Below are positions 28,321 to 37,973 of a stretch of DNA of 64,000 nucleotides, piece by piece. Both the position numbers and the translations under genes were made by a program. Location: the NCBI RefSeq assembly GCF_002836775.1, contig NZ_PJAQ01000006.1, positions 62,001-126,000 of the forward strand, written 5' to 3'. Position 1 is the stretch's first letter; the number at the start of each line of letters is the position of its first letter. The DNA comes from Colwellia sp. 12G3 (GTDB lineage: Bacteria > Pseudomonadota > Gammaproteobacteria > Enterobacterales > Alteromonadaceae). Below the pieces are notes generated by a model that ran no database searches, was not told the origin of the DNA, and saw only the letters and a list, made by a program, of their open reading frames with translations.

Positions 28321-30646
28321 ATACTCTCCTGAAATTATATGTTTATTGTTATTTACTTTTTTTTCCTCTTTATGGGTTTATTCAATTGAAGAGAATAGAA
28401 AAAAAACGATGCGACTTGCGCCATTATTAACACTTGAGTTATTATTACCTCAGCATAAAGTACAATTACTTAATGCTAATTTTAGTGATCAACTTCATTA
28501 CGATAGATTGTCCCAATTACAGTCTGAAATTGAAAGCCTGCTATTTCACATCACTATTTCACCCCAATCAGAACAACTACTTAAAGACTATCAACGAACC
28601 TCGTTAAACTATATTCAACTCATTAGTATGTTGAAAACATCGCAACGCTTAATTACCAGCACAGTCCAATTTGAAGATAAAAAAACAATTGATACTATTC
28701 GTTTACTGCTATTTTCATTCATAACCACCCCTAATAAAAAAGAAAAAGAACGTATTATTGAATTACTCAACAGCATTGACATAAGTAATAGAGAGCAAGT
28801 TAATTGGCCATATTTACAACTCATTAAGTTACACAGCTTGTTTATAGTAAATAATCATGAATTAACGGCGACCTATCGGCAAAAACTGATAAAATCGGCG
28901 GTAGTTGAGTCAATTTTCAAAGCAAGTGAGCAATTGCATATTGAGATAGAACAAACAACTACTCGGCAATTAACGGGCCTTTTTGGTGCTATTTTTGCGT
29001 TGTTACTTCTTTTTATGGTGATATTAAAGCGCCACCAATATGCGTTAAAAGAAACGTCATTAGCACATCAAAAAGCGGTGGAAGTAAAAACCCAATTCTT
29101 AGCAAACATGTCACATGAAATTCGTACACCAATGACCGGTATTATAGGTTTGGTTGAGTTGATATTAAAAACTAAACTAGATGAAGAACAACGCAGTTAT
29201 CTAGAAAAAGTTGAATTTTCAGCGGCTTCCTTATTAGTCATTATCAATGACATCCTCGATTTTTCAAAAATAGAATCAGGACAACTCCCCATTGAAAGTA
29301 TTATTTGGCGACATGATAAATTAATCGATAATATCACCATGATGCTAGGCAAAGTGGCTGAAGAGAAAAACATTGAATTGATTTTTGATTTTGATCCCAA
29401 CATACCCACTGAAATGGTGGGCGATCCGGTCAGAGTTAATCAAATTTTATTAAACTTACTCTCTAATGCAATTAAGTTTACCGAGCAAGGCCATGTCATT
29501 TTAAAAACATCAATAATTAAGGATGTACGCGATAATTTTTCTGAGCGAATTTTATATCAAATACAAGATACTGGCATTGGTTTATCTGCAGAGCAACAAA
29601 CAAAACTCTTTCAGCGATTTACTCAAGCAGATGAATCAACAACCAGAAAATATGGTGGCACCGGATTAGGCTTAGCCATTAGTAAGTTACTTGTTGACTT
29701 AATGGACGGAGAAATTAGCGTAAGTAGTGAATTAGGTAAAGGGTCTATTTTCACCCTCAATCTTCCGTTATTAACAGCTAAATCAGCAGTACCGCCTGCA
29801 CAAATAATTAAACAAAAAGGTATGCGTTTATTGTTACTTGAAGATAATAAAGTAACACAACATGTGATTGAAAAAATGGCGAAATATCTGGATGTGAAGA
29901 TAAAGGTAACCTCAACCGTTGCACAAGCCAAAGCACTTTGCCTGCAAGATCAGTTTGATATCGCATTAGTTGATTGGAATCTCGACGGTGAAACGGGTTT
30001 AGATTTTATAGAGGCTATTAAAAACGAATCATGTTGTCCCACCAGACTTGTTATTTGTAGTGCCTATAGTCAAAGTTTTATAGAAAAAAGCTCAACGATA
30101 AATAGTGACCTTCACTACTTAGCTAAACCCCTTACCATTACCTCATTAAGCGAAATATTAAACGTTGAAAATAATGAAAGCACCGACATTTCTTCAAATA
30201 TATCGTTAAAGCATCAAGCCATAGAAACAGAAAAAATAAAGCCACAAAACGAAAAAACGCAGTTAAGTCATGAGCACACAATTCTATTGGTGGAAGACAA
30301 TAAAATTAACCAACTAGTCGCCACTAAATTATTATCAAGTTTAGGGTTAAATGTTGATGTAGCGGAAAATGGCATAGTGGCGATTGAAATGATAAATAAA
30401 AATCACTATCCCGTTGTATTAATGGATATACAGATGCCTATCATGGATGGAAAAGAAGCGACAATAGAGCTACGTAAAACATACCCAACTGATCAGTTAA
30501 CTATTATTGCGCTTACCGCCAATATAACCGAAGACGAAATTAATTATTATCGTGGAATAGGTATGAATGGACATTTAGGTAAGCCTTACGAATTAGAAAA
30601 AATACGTGAGATATTATCCGGCTTTTATCCGTTAAGTGATGAATAG
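28307..30646 (+). CDS. Hybrid histidine kinase with two receiver domains
   Basis: About 779 residues from a TTG at 28307 (LKLFKYSPE), which has GAGGTG seven bases upstream; the frame stays open to 28292. Two membrane helices (about 8-25 and 223-240) bracket an all-helical periplasmic sensor. HisKA follows with NMSHEIRTP (His about 270), then a HATPase domain with DTGIGL and GGTGLGLAI boxes. There are two receivers, a divergent one (LEDNK...LVDWNLDG) and a canonical one (VEDNK...LMDIQMPIMDG). It lacks HAMP, Hpt and an output domain, so it must signal to a separate partner. Overlap with the peroxidase gene hints at oxidative or redox sensing. Confidence 0.88.
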   Translation: MKLFKYSPEIICLLLFTFFSSLWVYSIEENRKKTMRLAPLLTLELLLPQHKVQLLNANFSDQLHYDRLSQLQSEIESLLFHITISPQSEQLLKDYQRTSLNYIQLISMLKTSQRLITSTVQFEDKKTIDTIRLLLFSFITTPNKKEKERIIELLNSIDISNREQVNWPYLQLIKLHSLFIVNNHELTATYRQKLIKSAVVESIFKASEQLHIEIEQTTTRQLTGLFGAIFALLLLFMVILKRHQYALKETSLAHQKAVEVKTQFLANMSHEIRTPMTGIIGLVELILKTKLDEEQRSYLEKVEFSAASLLVIINDILDFSKIESGQLPIESIIWRHDKLIDNITMMLGKVAEEKNIELIFDFDPNIPTEMVGDPVRVNQILLNLLSNAIKFTEQGHVILKTSIIKDVRDNFSERILYQIQDTGIGLSAEQQTKLFQRFTQADESTTRKYGGTGLGLAISKLLVDLMDGEISVSSELGKGSIFTLNLPLLTAKSAVPPAQIIKQKGMRLLLLEDNKVTQHVIEKMAKYLDVKIKVTSTVAQAKALCLQDQFDIALVDWNLDGETGLDFIEAIKNESCCPTRLVICSAYSQSFIEKSSTINSDLHYLAKPLTITSLSEILNVENNESTDISSNISLKHQAIETEKIKPQNEKTQLSHEHTILLVEDNKINQLVATKLLSSLGLNVDVAENGIVAIEMINKNHYPVVLMDIQMPIMDGKEATIELRKTYPTDQLTIIALTANITEDEINYYRGIGMNGHLGKPYELEKIREILSGFYPLSDE

Positions 30647-30684
30647 CAGTAGTCTTAATGGCACAGCCATTTCCGGGATGATTT

Positions 30685-31617
30685 TTATTTCTGACGAGCA
30701 AACATAAACTCAAGGGGTATATGTAACCTCTTAGCCCACGATTTTTCACTATGATTTTCGCCTGGAAAAAACTGACTGCGCCATTGTGTTGTAGGGTATT
30801 GCTGTTGTTCAAACACCTTATCAATTTGTTTCTGTAATTGAGGATACATAGCGTCTAAGGTTTTATCGCCATGGTCAAAATATAACTTTTGCGTAGTAAG
30901 AGTGGGTAAACGATTTTTGATATAGGCTAGAAAAATTTGAAATGCTAACTTGTCAGTCTCAAATGTACCCGGCCAATGAGTCGACATGCAAATTGCTCCG
31001 GCAAACTCATTAGGGTACTGCATTAATCCGTACCAAGAAATTAACCCGCCCATACTAGAACCTGCTAAATATCGATGCTCAGATCCTGCATTAACAGCAT
31101 AGTGTGCTTCGATGTAAGGCACTACTTCCGTTACAATAAACTCTAAGTAACGATCAGAATAGACCTTACTTTTAAATAAAAGATCACCAGGACTTCTTTC
31201 CAGTTGATACATGGTCTTTTGTGTTTGTTGTGTGAATTGTTCAAATGGCTTTTGGGGGAAGAATTCACTATGACGGTTTGCCCCCGCATTGGGAATTGCC
31301 ACAACAATAAAAGGCCGTACTTTATTTTGTTCTATTAAGGAAGCAGAAACCTCATCAACCATCCATTCTTGCTGATTCCATGTTGTTTTCGCATCAAATA
31401 GCATACGTCCGTCATGCATGTACAGAACATCATATTTTTGTTCCTGTGAATACCCTGGTGGTAACCAGACATCAAGAAAACGTGACTCTATTAGTTCGGA
31501 GTTAAAAGGACTAACTCGCTCAATTTTTCCTTTAGATACCGAAGGTAAATTTTCTGTCGCCAGTGATGAAAGTGACAAAACAACTAACGATAGTGTAAAT
31601 AGAACCGCTTTTTTCAT
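30685..31617 (-). CDS. Secreted esterase (esterase-D / enterochelin-esterase-like)
   Basis: 310 residues with a signal peptide (about 1-21). The alpha/beta hydrolase core has LYMHDGRMLFD, the nucleophile elbow GSSMGGL and a C-terminal GENHSEKSW carrying the catalytic His. This is the PF00756 family, which includes siderophore esterases and acyltransferases. No iron-uptake genes are adjacent, so the substrate is open. Confidence 0.8.
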   Translation of the reverse strand: MKKAVLFTLSLVVLSLSSLATENLPSVSKGKIERVSPFNSELIESRFLDVWLPPGYSQEQKYDVLYMHDGRMLFDAKTTWNQQEWMVDEVSASLIEQNKVRPFIVVAIPNAGANRHSEFFPQKPFEQFTQQTQKTMYQLERSPGDLLFKSKVYSDRYLEFIVTEVVPYIEAHYAVNAGSEHRYLAGSSMGGLISWYGLMQYPNEFAGAICMSTHWPGTFETDKLAFQIFLAYIKNRLPTLTTQKLYFDHGDKTLDAMYPQLQKQIDKVFEQQQYPTTQWRSQFFPGENHSEKSWAKRLHIPLEFMFARQK

Positions 31618-31690
31618 GAGTGTTACATCTAATTATGGATAGATAGTAGTTTGTCAAAAATTGTCTATAAGCCCTACTTGAATACGTATG

Positions 31691-31763
31691 TAATACCCAT
31701 TCCAATAAGTTTCTTCCCACTCAGCGAGAGTGGGAACTAACTTAATGGACTTGGTATAATATT
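31691..31763. repeat. Short MITE-like palindromic element
   Basis: This 73-bp sequence starts TAATACC and ends GGTATAATATT and contains a CCCACTC / GAGTGGG hairpin. It has the same ends as the 320-bp element at 50626-50945 (TTCTTCCCACTCAGC and ACTTGGTATAAT), so it looks like a member of one miniature element family with almost no interior. Confidence 0.6.
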
Positions 31764-31877
31764 TCACCTCATAAAAATGCCTTAATTGGTCCTCAATAAA
31801 GTTATTTCTATTTCATATTGTGGAATATTAAGCGGTTGAATCGACGAAAAAAAACCGTTTAGATTTCACAATGCAAA

Positions 31878-31907
31878 AAAAAAGACCACTAAAAAGTGGT
31901 CTTTTTT
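31878..31907 (-). terminator. Terminator of the glyoxylate aminotransferase gene
   Basis: A 13-bp stem (AAAAAAGACCACT / AGTGGTCTTTTTT) with a 4-nt loop and T-runs on both strands, 25 bp after the minus-strand stop. Confidence 0.9.
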
Positions 31908-31932
31908 CATCATAAGGGATATTCCTTGCTGA

Positions 31933-33054
31933 TTATTGATGTAAAGCATCTTTCAATGCGGTCAAACATAGGGCAACATTTTCACTTTTAGCCGCATGTC
32001 CCATCAGTCCAATACGCCATGCTTTACCGGCAAAAGCACCTAAACCAGCACCAATTTCAAGGTTGTAATGTTCTAGTAAGTAATTTCTTACTTTCGCATC
32101 ATCAGCACCATCTGGGATGTAAATAGCATTCAACTGAGGTAAGCGCTCTTCTTCCGGTACGATAAACTCAATACCTAATTCTTTCAGACCCTTAGCTAAC
32201 ACTTCGTGCTGCTCTCTATGGCGCGCCCAGCTATTTTCTAGACCTTCATCATGTAAAATAACTAAGGCTTCATGAAGTGCATATAAGGAGTTTACCGGTG
32301 CAGTATGGTGGTAACTACGCTTGCCTTTACCTGACCAATAACCCATTACTAAGGTTTGATCTAAGAACCAGCTTTGTATCTGCGTTTTACGATTTTGCAC
32401 CACGGCTACAGCCTTAGGGCTAAATGAGATGGGTGATATACCGGGTACACAAGACATACACTTCTGCGTACCTGAATAGATGGCGTCAATGCCCCATTCA
32501 TCCACTTTAAGCTCAATACCACCTAATGATGTCACTGCATCAACAATCGTCAAACAATCATGCTCTTGGGCCATTTTACAAAGAGCTTTAGCATCTGAAA
32601 CGGCACCTGTTGAGGTTTCTGCATGAACAAAGGCTAAAAATTTAGCATCCGGATGGTCATGTAACGCGGCTTTTACCTTGTGTGTTTCAACAGCTCGCCC
32701 CCATGGAGAGTCAACAATAATGGCCTCTGCGCCTATTCTGGTAACGTTTTGAATCATACGGTCACCAAAAACACCATTGCGACAAACAATGACTTTATCA
32801 CCCGCTTCGACTAAGTTTACAAAACAAGCTTCCATACCTGCTGAACCCGGTGCTGATAAAGCAATGGTAAATTCATTTTTTGTTTGAAACGCATATTGCA
32901 GCAAGGTTTTTACTTCATCCATCATATTGATAAATAAAGGATCAAGATGACCTATAGTAGGTCTAGCCAATGCAGAGAGTACTCGTGCACTTACATCAGA
33001 AGGGCCAGGGCCCATTAAAATTCTTTGTGGTGGATTAAATGATTTAAATGTCAT
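31933..33054 (-). CDS. bhcA: Class V glyoxylate aminotransferase, probable aspartate-glyoxylate aminotransferase
   Basis: 373 residues, PLP fold type I. The PLP lysine is K198 in SGTQKCMSC. GPGPSDVSARVL, HAETSTG and VDAVTSLGG are hallmarks of the alanine/serine-glyoxylate aminotransferase family. On sequence alone it is an AGXT-like enzyme. I assign it to step one of the beta-hydroxyaspartate cycle (glyoxylate plus aspartate to glycine plus oxaloacetate) because candidates for the other three enzymes and the IclR regulator lie at 44.6-49.1 kb, and because its upstream palindrome resembles a site before that regulator. The alternative is a general alanine- or serine-glyoxylate aminotransferase. 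The family call is firm; the bhcA call is moderate. Confidence 0.6.
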   Translation of the reverse strand: MTFKSFNPPQRILMGPGPSDVSARVLSALARPTIGHLDPLFINMMDEVKTLLQYAFQTKNEFTIALSAPGSAGMEACFVNLVEAGDKVIVCRNGVFGDRMIQNVTRIGAEAIIVDSPWGRAVETHKVKAALHDHPDAKFLAFVHAETSTGAVSDAKALCKMAQEHDCLTIVDAVTSLGGIELKVDEWGIDAIYSGTQKCMSCVPGISPISFSPKAVAVVQNRKTQIQSWFLDQTLVMGYWSGKGKRSYHHTAPVNSLYALHEALVILHDEGLENSWARHREQHEVLAKGLKELGIEFIVPEEERLPQLNAIYIPDGADDAKVRNYLLEHYNLEIGAGLGAFAGKAWRIGLMGHAAKSENVALCLTALKDALHQ

Positions 33055-33128
33055 AATTGCTTTACCTTCTATTTTAGTTTTAATTTTTAGTTGTGTTTAT
33101 AAAACAACCTGATGTATCTTAGTAAACC

Positions 33129-33154
33129 GTAACCTGACACAGGTGTCAAGTTAC
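33129..33154. promoter_or_regulatory. 26-bp palindrome, candidate BhcR operator
   Basis: The arms GTAACCTGACAC and GTGTCAAGTTAC differ from perfect symmetry by one base and are separated by AG. Read towards the aminotransferase gene the site includes TTGACA, 17 bp before TTTACT, so it would cover a -35 box. Its core resembles the site at 48256-48271 upstream of the IclR gene. Confidence 0.6.
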
Positions 33155-33248
33155 GAAAAATAGTGAAAACATGAACATATTTAAAAAATTAAAACTAAAA
33201 TAATTAAAACTAAAATAATTAAAATTAAATAACATTAAGAGAGACACT

Positions 33249-34079
33249 ATGAAAATTTCAGCATCACTTATCGCACTTGCATTAACCGCTGCGTTAAATG
33301 CCCCGATGGCATCAGCAGAAATCTGGAGCAATACCGAAGTTCAACTACAAGCAGGTGGTGAATTTGAAAGTGCAGGCGCTCCAGGAAAATCTACCGGTAC
33401 AATTACCACCTTCCAGCATGCTGGTGGTTGGGAATACGGCGATAATTTTTTCTTCGTAGATCATTCCCAGTATTCGGGCAAGAATGGCTTAAATGATTCA
33501 GCTGAATTTTACGGCGAATGGTATTCAAACTTTAGTTTAGGGGCCATGACAGGTAATGATTTATCTTTTGGTCCGGTGAAAGACATTGGCTTAGTTGCTG
33601 GTTTTAACTACGCCCCCGAAGTAGATAGCTCTTGGGTATTACCCGGTGTGCGCTTAGCCTTAGATTTACCCGGTTTTGCTTTTGCACAATTTGATATTAC
33701 CGCATTTATCCATGCAAGCGGTGCTGACTCATCTTTAGCGGGTAACTTCGGTGCGCCCTTCTCAATTATTGATGAAGACACTAGTTTTATGGTCGATTTT
33801 GCCTGGGCTTTACCTTTTAAAGTAGGTTCAACCAGTTGGAGTTTTGAGGGCCACGCAGAGTATATCGACGGTCGTACTCAAGTTAATAACTTCGGCACTA
33901 CCGAGCTAGAATCTTGGATCCTAATTCAACCACAAGTTCGCCTAGATGTTGGTGAATTGATTGGCACGCCATCTAACCGTTTATTCGCGGGTATTGAGTA
34001 CCAATACTGGAAAAATAAACTAGGTGCTAAAGGTGTTGATGATAATACCGTGCAGTTCTTAGCAGTATGGCGTTTTTAA
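33249..34079 (+). CDS. Tsx-like outer-membrane channel
   Basis: 276 residues. The signal peptide is MKISASLIALALTAALNA followed by PMASA. The mature part shows alternating beta-strand text with aromatic girdles and ends in ...FLAVWRF, a C-terminal Phe typical of outer-membrane barrels. It resembles the nucleoside-channel Tsx family (GGWEYGDNFFFVDHSQ, YGEWYSNFS). It is divergent from the aminotransferase gene across a 194-bp region with the palindrome, so it may take up a substrate that feeds glyoxylate metabolism; that link is inferred. GAGAGA precedes the ATG. Confidence 0.75.
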   Translation: MKISASLIALALTAALNAPMASAEIWSNTEVQLQAGGEFESAGAPGKSTGTITTFQHAGGWEYGDNFFFVDHSQYSGKNGLNDSAEFYGEWYSNFSLGAMTGNDLSFGPVKDIGLVAGFNYAPEVDSSWVLPGVRLALDLPGFAFAQFDITAFIHASGADSSLAGNFGAPFSIIDEDTSFMVDFAWALPFKVGSTSWSFEGHAEYIDGRTQVNNFGTTELESWILIQPQVRLDVGELIGTPSNRLFAGIEYQYWKNKLGAKGVDDNTVQFLAVWRF

Positions 34080-34119
34080 TAGCCTAACAAACTGTTTATA
34101 CAAGTAAATTAAAAACAAC

Positions 34120-34146
34120 CTGCCAATATCATTGTGTTATTGGCAG
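34120..34146 (+). terminator. Hairpin after the Tsx-like gene
   Basis: A 9-bp stem (CTGCCAATA / TATTGGCAG) with a 9-nt loop, followed by AGTTTTC. It lies in the 330-bp gap before malic enzyme, which otherwise shows no gene. Confidence 0.6.
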
Positions 34147-34411
34147 AGTTTTCATCGTTCGTACTTTTTGACCGTTCATCTTCAAAAAACGTCTTTAAAC
34201 ACCGTAGTAGGTTTCGAAGTAATCGACGGTATTTTGCATTCATCAACCCTGCATTTAGCCGATTAATCATAAGCTTATTACCCTGAAGACAACGATTTAA
34301 TTTTATTAACAACAACTCTTGGTATTCAACATGCTACCCCAACCGGCACGTTGAGTACTGCCCCTTAATTTATATATTTTTAATCTTATAACACTAAAAA
34401 ATAGGTCACTC

Positions 34412-35659
34412 ATGTCTGATTTTAAACAAGCAGCACTGGATTATCACGCCTTGCCAACACCAGGCAAGATTGCCATTGCCATCACCACCGCCGCGGAAAC
34501 AAGTGCCGATTTATCGCTAGCCTATAGTCCCGGTGTCGCCGAGCCTTGTCGAGAAATAGCCAAAAATCCTGACGATGTTTACAAGTACACCGGCAAAGGT
34601 AATACCGTTGCCGTTATCTCAAATGGTACTGCGGTATTAGGATTAGGTAACTTAGGCCCAATGGCCTCCAAGCCAGTAATGGAAGGTAAAGCTTTATTGT
34701 TTAAACGTTTTGCCGACATTAACTCTTTCGATATTGAAGTAACCCATAAAACAACCGAAGAATTTATCAATACGGTTGCCTGTATTGCTGATAGCTTTGG
34801 TGGTATTAACTTAGAAGATATCAAAGCACCTGAATGTTTTGTTATTGAAAAAGCCCTCAATGAGCGTTGTAAAATACCCGTATTTCATGATGACCAACAC
34901 GGTACTGCCATTGTAACTGCTGCCGCTATGATCAACGCCTTAGAAATTCAAAATAAGAAAATTGAACAAGCTAATATCGTTTGTTTAGGTGCTGGTGCTG
35001 CCGCGATTGCTTGTATGGAACTACTGATTCAATGTGGCGCAATGCGTGAAAAAATCTACATGTTAGATACTAAAGGTGTCATTCATACCCGCCGTAGTGA
35101 TTTATCTGAATATAAAACACGTTTTGCCAATAACACCGACAAAAGAACTTTGGATGATGTTATTGAAGGCGCTGATGTTTTTCTGGGTGTTTCTGGTCCT
35201 AACTTACTTAGTACTGAGCAATTAAAGAAAATGGCAGATAACCCTGTGGTGTTTGCTTGTTCTAACCCAGATCCTGAGATAAAACCTGAGTTAGCACACA
35301 GCGTTAGAAGTGATTTAATTATGGCGACCGGTCGTTCAGATTATCCAAATCAAGTAAACAATGTGTTATGTTTCCCCTTTATTTTCCGCGGCGCTTTAGA
35401 TGTGCGAGCGCGTAAAATTAATAACGAAATGAAAATAGCTGCGGTACATGCAATTAGAGAGCTTGCCAAAAAAGACGTGCCTGAGAGCGTTTTACAGGCA
35501 AGCGGTGAAAAGCAATTATCTTTTGGTAAGGGCTATATTATTCCTCGCCCTATGGATCCCAGATTATGCAAAAATGTTGCCCTAGCAGTGGCTAAGGCCG
35601 CTGTCGACTCAGGTGTTGCTGCGTTACCTTTACCTGATAACTATATGAATGAACCCTAG
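34412..35659 (+). CDS. Malic enzyme (short form)
   Basis: 415 residues, the short bacterial form without the phosphotransacetylase domain of MaeB. It decarboxylates malate to pyruvate with NAD(P). Visible: SLAYSPGVAEPCREI at the start, the metal/substrate region LEDIKAPECF...PVFHDDQHGTA, and a Rossmann motif (CLGAGAAAIA). Next to the glyoxylate aminotransferase and Tsx-like genes it could convert the C4 product of the beta-hydroxyaspartate cycle into pyruvate for biosynthesis. The family call is firm; the link is inference. Confidence 0.9.
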   Translation: MSDFKQAALDYHALPTPGKIAIAITTAAETSADLSLAYSPGVAEPCREIAKNPDDVYKYTGKGNTVAVISNGTAVLGLGNLGPMASKPVMEGKALLFKRFADINSFDIEVTHKTTEEFINTVACIADSFGGINLEDIKAPECFVIEKALNERCKIPVFHDDQHGTAIVTAAAMINALEIQNKKIEQANIVCLGAGAAAIACMELLIQCGAMREKIYMLDTKGVIHTRRSDLSEYKTRFANNTDKRTLDDVIEGADVFLGVSGPNLLSTEQLKKMADNPVVFACSNPDPEIKPELAHSVRSDLIMATGRSDYPNQVNNVLCFPFIFRGALDVRARKINNEMKIAAVHAIRELAKKDVPESVLQASGEKQLSFGKGYIIPRPMDPRLCKNVALAVAKAAVDSGVAALPLPDNYMNEP

Positions 35660-35696
35660 CTAATACCCCGCGCTTTAATCAATTTTACCTCCACAA

Positions 35697-35723
35697 AAAG
35701 TCGCTATCAATAGCGGCTTTTTT
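35697..35723 (+). terminator. Terminator after malic enzyme
   Basis: A 10-bp stem (AAAGTCGCTA / TAGCGGCTTT, one G-U) with a TCAA loop and a T-run. Confidence 0.85.
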
Positions 35724-35768
35724 ATTGCTACTTCTTATGACCGATCATAAATAGATAAAACTACATAC

Positions 35769-35788
35769 AATAACGAATCATTCGTATT
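35769..35788. promoter_or_regulatory. Possible Fur-box-like palindrome
   Basis: AATAACGAATCATTCGTATT contains the palindrome ACGAAT-C-ATTCGT and partly matches the Fur consensus. It lies about 170 bp before the PepSY membrane protein, a family often linked to iron uptake. Weak evidence. Confidence 0.3.
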
Positions 35789-35955
35789 TAAGTTGATGTA
35801 AATGTATTACAATCGCCTAAACGTCACTTAAGTATCCGCAAAGTTACCTCTGCTAAATTTAAGAAAACGTATTTTAGGTCTGCACGACGCTCGCCTTTTT
35901 CGAATTTAAGGAAGTTTAATACCCACACTTATCTGTGTTGGCTCAAGGTAAATAG

Positions 35956-37143
35956 ATGAATATAAGAAAAACTTTTTTTTGGCTGCATTTGATCCTCGGC
36001 TGTAGCGCCGCTATTTTTATTTTTTTAATGTCTATCACAGGTGTTGCATTAACCTATGAACGTCAGATGATTAAAGCAGCCGAGCGAACTGATTACCCTA
36101 TTGCGACAACCAGTTCGACCCAAGTTTTACCACTGTCAGAACTCTTGATTATTGCCAAAGGTTATCCTACGAAAAAGATCGCTGAAATTGTGATAGAAAA
36201 TCAGCCTAATGCGCCGATTATAGTCAAAGATGGTCGAAAGAAAGTCGCTTATCTTAATCCTTACACTGGTGCTGAATTAGCCGTGCCGGGTCAAGACACT
36301 AAAACTTTTTTCAGTAAATTACGTGCTTTTCATCGTTGGTTAACATTTGATGGAAAATTCAGTGAAACGGGTCGATGGGTCAATGGCAGTGCAAATATTA
36401 TCTTTCTAGTGTTAATCCTTTCTGGGCTGTATTTATGGCTACCTAAACGATTTAACTCAAGAGCATTTAAACAAAGATTGACCTTATCGGGTAATTACCC
36501 CAATAAAAGTGCTAGAAATTACCAATGGCATAATGTGTTTGGTGTTTATATGGCACCCGTACTTTTTGTTTTGGTGGTTACCGCGCTATTCTTTTCGTTT
36601 AAATGGCCTGGCAATACCCTTAAAAACCTAGTATCAACGGAGTCATTCTCTCTCGAAAAACCTGTACAGGTTTCAGCTCAACAGGCCTTATTACAACTGC
36701 CTGTAGAACAGCAATTATTAAAGGTCAAAGCGCGTTATCCGCAGTGGCAAACCATTCAATTTTCTTTAGGCACTTCACTCGACTCATCATTAGACTCTTC
36801 ACTAGACAATTTATTAGAGAATATCCCGACCAATAACAAAGTATATCAAGTCGATCAGGGCAATGGTGGCGAGCCACAAAAACGGCTTAAAGTACTGCTA
36901 AACAAAACAACGGGTGATGTGGTACAGGAACAGAAATTTGAGCACTTATCTACTTACAGTAAATTGCGCAGCTATATTCGGTTTTTGCATACGGGAGAGA
37001 TTTTTGGACCTTTTGGACAAACCCTTGCTGGCTTAGCGTCACTACTAGCTTGTTTGTTGGTTTACACCGGAGCGATGCTTTCGTGGCGGCGTTGGCGCGA
37101 CAGCCGAAAAGTAAAGGTCAATACTCCGGTATACGCGACTTAA
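35956..37143 (+). CDS. PepSY-associated transmembrane protein
   Basis: 395 residues with four predicted membrane helices (about 9-31, 147-165, 194-216 and 358-378) and conserved histidines at the helix ends (WLHLILG, FHRWLTF, WHNVFG, FLHTGEIFG). This is the PepSY_TM layout of putative inner-membrane reductases found beside siderophore receptors; the histidines may hold heme. A Ser/Leu/Asp tandem (SLDSSLDSSLDN) sits at about 275-286. No receptor gene is adjacent. The gene is closed by a hairpin. Confidence 0.8.
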   Translation: MNIRKTFFWLHLILGCSAAIFIFLMSITGVALTYERQMIKAAERTDYPIATTSSTQVLPLSELLIIAKGYPTKKIAEIVIENQPNAPIIVKDGRKKVAYLNPYTGAELAVPGQDTKTFFSKLRAFHRWLTFDGKFSETGRWVNGSANIIFLVLILSGLYLWLPKRFNSRAFKQRLTLSGNYPNKSARNYQWHNVFGVYMAPVLFVLVVTALFFSFKWPGNTLKNLVSTESFSLEKPVQVSAQQALLQLPVEQQLLKVKARYPQWQTIQFSLGTSLDSSLDSSLDNLLENIPTNNKVYQVDQGNGGEPQKRLKVLLNKTTGDVVQEQKFEHLSTYSKLRSYIRFLHTGEIFGPFGQTLAGLASLLACLLVYTGAMLSWRRWRDSRKVKVNTPVYAT

Positions 37144-37155
37144 CATACAAACAAT

Positions 37156-37197
37156 AAAGTTGATGAGTGTAATGCTCTATCACGCATCAACTTTTTA
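37156..37197 (+). terminator. Terminator after the PepSY gene
   Basis: A 10-bp stem (AAAGTTGATG / CATCAACTTT) with a 19-nt loop and trailing T. Confidence 0.75.
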
Positions 37198-37212
37198 TTT
37201 TAAACGAATGCC

Positions 37213-37240
37213 TTATACCTATTACCTATTACCTATTACC
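37213..37240. repeat. Heptanucleotide tandem repeat (TATTACC)
   Basis: Three perfect TATTACC units at 37220-37240, preceded by one imperfect unit TTATACC, in the gap between convergent genes. Confidence 0.8.
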
Positions 37241-37292
37241 AATCAAAGTGCAGGATTTCAGCATTTGAAAGAGCAAAACAATCACGTTTACC

Positions 37293-37850
37293 TTAGTCTC
37301 GTTTATATAAGGACTCTATCGTGCTTGTTTCGATAGTGTTGGCATTAATCATATAGCCTGCTAACGCACCTGATGCACCTTCAGGCAATTCAAGCTTCTC
37401 AACTGATAGTGCATGCACGGTAAAGCGATAATGATGAATACCATGGCCTGCTGGAGGACAAGCGCCACCAAAACCTCGGTTCCCGTAATCATTGGTTATT
37501 TGCATGCTTCCTGTCGGTGCTAAGTCTTTTTTAGTGCTACCTGCGCCTGCGGTTAACTCAGTAACGTTCAGCGGAATATTAACAATTTGCCAATGCCACC
37601 AACCACTGCCTGTCGGCGCGTCAGGATCATAAGCAGTAATGGCAAAACTCTTCGTGCCTTCAGGTACACCGGACCATGTTAGCTGAGGTGATAAATCACC
37701 TCCACTACAACCAAAACCAGTGAATTCTTGTGCTTTAGACATGAACTCTCCGTCAGCAATATCCTGACTAGACAATTTAAGCGACTCAGCGAAAACGGTT
37801 GATGAAAGACTTAAGGTGAGTAAAGCAACGACTGTGAACGACCTAAACAT
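37293..37850 (-). CDS. YbhB/YbcL-type PEBP-family protein, periplasmic
   Basis: 185 residues from the ATG at 37850; the in-frame ATG at 37856 sits too close to the AAGGAAC ribosome binding site. A signal peptide (about 1-20) is followed by a phosphatidylethanolamine-binding-protein fold with AYDPDAPTGSGWWHW and GHGIHHYRFTVHAL motifs that form the anion pocket. The bacterial function is unclear. Confidence 0.88.
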   Translation of the reverse strand: MFRSFTVVALLTLSLSSTVFAESLKLSSQDIADGEFMSKAQEFTGFGCSGGDLSPQLTWSGVPEGTKSFAITAYDPDAPTGSGWWHWQIVNIPLNVTELTAGAGSTKKDLAPTGSMQITNDYGNRGFGGACPPAGHGIHHYRFTVHALSVEKLELPEGASGALAGYMINANTIETSTIESLYKRD

Positions 37851-37973
37851 AATCATGTTCCTTATTTAATGTGTTTTTTATGGGGGGTGTAATAACTATA
37901 GGTATGTATTTTAGCGATACGCCATATTATTTATAGTCTCGATACCGTCAAGTTTTCGCCCTAATCCGTCACT

